Positions 62,806-64,000 of a DNA stretch of 64,000 bases are shown in pieces. The stretch's first letter is position 1; the number at the start of each line of letters is the position of its first letter. Below the pieces are notes generated by a model. It saw nothing but the letters and a program-made list of their open reading frames with translations. It did no database searches and was not told the DNA's origin. A program made the position numbers and the translations under genes. This DNA comes from Candidatus Melainabacteria bacterium (lineage in GTDB: Bacteria; Cyanobacteriota; Vampirovibrionia; Obscuribacterales; Obscuribacteraceae), in contig JAFKGK010000004.1 in NCBI GenBank assembly GCA_017307165.1, positions 248,001 to 312,000 on the forward strand, in the 5' to 3' direction.

Positions 62806-64000
62806 ATGAATCATTTAATTGTCAGCGGAATCAATTACCACTCGAGTCCTATTGCCATCAGGGAGCGATTTTCTATCCCGGATTCGTGCGTCGGACATGC
62901 TCTGACCGGTCTCAAGCATTTTCCTAGCATCAAAGAAGCAGCCATACTCTCGACCTGCAATCGCACCGAAGTCTATGCGATCGTCGATGACGTAAACGCT
63001 GGTCTCAAAGCTATCGAAGCCTTTTTTGCCTCAGTGCAATCAGTCAGTGACCACGGTGCTCTCCGCCCCAACTTTAAGCTTTTGCGTGACGATGCGGTCC
63101 TGCATCTTTTGCGCGTAGCAGCTGGCCTCGATAGCATGATCCTTGGCGAAGGCCAGATCATGTCACAGGTCAAAGCCGCTCACCAAGCCGCTCTCGAATC
63201 AAATACAGCAGGCCCGATCCTCGATGTTATCTTTAAGCTTGCCCTCAATTGCGGCAAACGCGTGCGTAGCGAGACAACACTCGGTCGTAAAGCCGTATCG
63301 GTGAGCTCGGCCTCTGTAGAGCTCGCGCGTGATTTGATCCCCGACCTCAAATCAAAGTCAGTGGCCGTGGTCGGCATGGGCAAGATGGGCCAGATCTGCG
63401 TCAAGCATCTTTTGAGCGAGGGCGGCGAAGGCGCCGTGATCGTGCTCAATCGCAATAAAGAGCGCACACAAGCCTTTCTCGATAACAAGCTGCCAAATCG
63501 CGACAAGATCAAGTCTAGTTTTGACTTTGACGAGCGAGCTGCCATCTGCGCTCAGGCCGATCTGGTAATAGTCGCCACCGGTGCACCTGGTTTTACTCTG
63601 ACAGCCCAAGACTTGATCAAGCATCGTCACCAGACCTCGCCCAAGCAGGTGATCATCGATATAGCCGTGCCTCGTAATGTCGATCCGCAGATAGCAGAGA
63701 TCGACGGAGTCGACTTATACGTAGCAGACGATCTGGCCAAGATTGTTGCTCAAAATCTGGCTCATCGTTCGGCCCTGGTCTCCGAAGCCGAAGAGATCAT
63801 CTATGAAACTCTCGAGTCTTATCATAGCTGGGAGAGATCGCTCTTGGTCGTGCCGACTATCGCTCATTTGCGCGAAAAGATCGAAGCCATAAGGCTGGAG
63901 CAGATTGCAAAGTCAGATACTTTTGAGATGGAGGCGATCAGCCGCGCCATCGTCAATCAGATCCTGCATCATCCAACTGTCCAACTCAAAGCCACTAAAG
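62806..64000 (+). CDS. hemA: Glutamyl-tRNA reductase HemA (3' end outside the window)
   Basis: 398 codons are visible from the ATG at 62806 and the frame stays open to the window edge; the family length is about 420-450 residues, so little is missing. The N-terminus is MNHLIVSGINYHSSPIAIRE. The catalytic Cys51 lies in LSTCNRTEVYA, the substrate-binding GLDSMILGEGQIMSQVK is intact, and an NADPH site VAVVGMGKMG follows. It reduces glutamyl-tRNA to glutamate-1-semialdehyde, the first committed step of the C5 route to haem. The gltX product in this window supplies its substrate. Confidence 0.95.
   Translation, partial: MNHLIVSGINYHSSPIAIRERFSIPDSCVGHALTGLKHFPSIKEAAILSTCNRTEVYAIVDDVNAGLKAIEAFFASVQSVSDHGALRPNFKLLRDDAVLHLLRVAAGLDSMILGEGQIMSQVKAAHQAALESNTAGPILDVIFKLALNCGKRVRSETTLGRKAVSVSSASVELARDLIPDLKSKSVAVVGMGKMGQICVKHLLSEGGEGAVIVLNRNKERTQAFLDNKLPNRDKIKSSFDFDERAAICAQADLVIVATGAPGFTLTAQDLIKHRHQTSPKQVIIDIAVPRNVDPQIAEIDGVDLYVADDLAKIVAQNLAHRSALVSEAEEIIYETLESYHSWERSLLVVPTIAHLREKIEAIRLEQIAKSDTFEMEAISRAIVNQILHHPTVQLKATK

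Noticed and set aside
1-64000. Prophage, insertion sequence or integrative element
   Set aside because: No transposase, integrase, terminase or flanking att-like repeats were recognised anywhere in the window.

Overview
The window is an ordinary stretch of bacterial chromosome: gene-dense, roughly balanced base composition, with no phage, insertion sequence, CRISPR array or rRNA that I can recognise. The best lineage guess, an inference from gene style only, is a non-photosynthetic relative of the cyanobacteria (Vampirovibrionia/Melainabacteria, Obscuribacterales-like). Pointers are a fermentative AdhE, many secreted TPR proteins, a DHH-CBS-CBS-nucleotidyltransferase tRNA-end enzyme of a type shared with cyanobacteria, C5-pathway haem synthesis (HemA), and a secreted protein with a repeated Leu-Glu...Arg-Leu-Asp-Arg-Leu-Glu motif. 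A 16S gene is absent, so this cannot be settled here.

Layout. 0-3 kb: adhE followed by a STAS-domain gene (minus). 3.3-12 kb (plus): a large secreted TPR protein, a Na+/H+ antiporter, then a tight cassette of a small membrane protein, an APC-type permease, a shortened KdpD-like kinase and a KdpE-like regulator. 12-16.8 kb: envelope proteins (a coiled-coil secreted protein, a matrixin-like metalloprotease, an exported cyclophilin, the RLE-repeat protein) and a NagB-type deaminase. 16.9-19.9 kb: dnaK and a metallo-beta-lactamase-fold hydrolase (minus). 20-23.4 kb: a secreted glycosidase-like protein, a DUF4149-like membrane protein and a TPR protein. 23.4-28.3 kb: a membrane protein, then an HD phosphohydrolase, ffh, rpsP, khpA and a small protein. 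28.4-31.8 kb: a four-gene minus-strand operon (acyl-CoA dehydrogenase, glycosyltransferase, TPR plus tandem retropepsin protease, small membrane protein). 31.9-36.3 kb: a HEAT-repeat protein and its partner, then gcvT-X-gcvH. 36.4-39.5 kb: a NarL-type regulator, an SDR enzyme and a receiver-first histidine kinase.

39.5-42 kb is the least conventional part. It has a five-copy array of a 35-bp hairpin, a Glu/Ala-repeat acidic protein, and about 900 bp with no convincing gene but several nested inverted and tandem repeats. 42.4-46.2 kb is a murD-ftsW-murG block (minus). 46.3-48.2 kb is a long TPR protein. 48.4-53.5 kb (plus) holds yebC, an RlpA-like protein, gltX and cysS. 53.7 kb is tRNA-Ser(CGA), encoded without its CCA end, and the enzyme that could complete it lies at 55.9-58.6 kb. 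58.7-62.5 kb is an NfeD-flotillin-P-loop kinase-BtuF-like operon. The window ends inside hemA, which is preceded by a terminator-like hairpin.

Taken together the genes cover core functions (translation, protein targeting, cell wall, haem, one-carbon metabolism) and a large envelope/secretome of scaffold and hydrolase proteins. I did not find a gene cluster that clearly forms a new multi-gene system. The most promising undescribed items are the 39.5-41.5 kb repeat locus, the protease operon at 28.4-31.8 kb, the potassium-type cassette at 7.6-12 kb and the histidine-loop NfeD protein.
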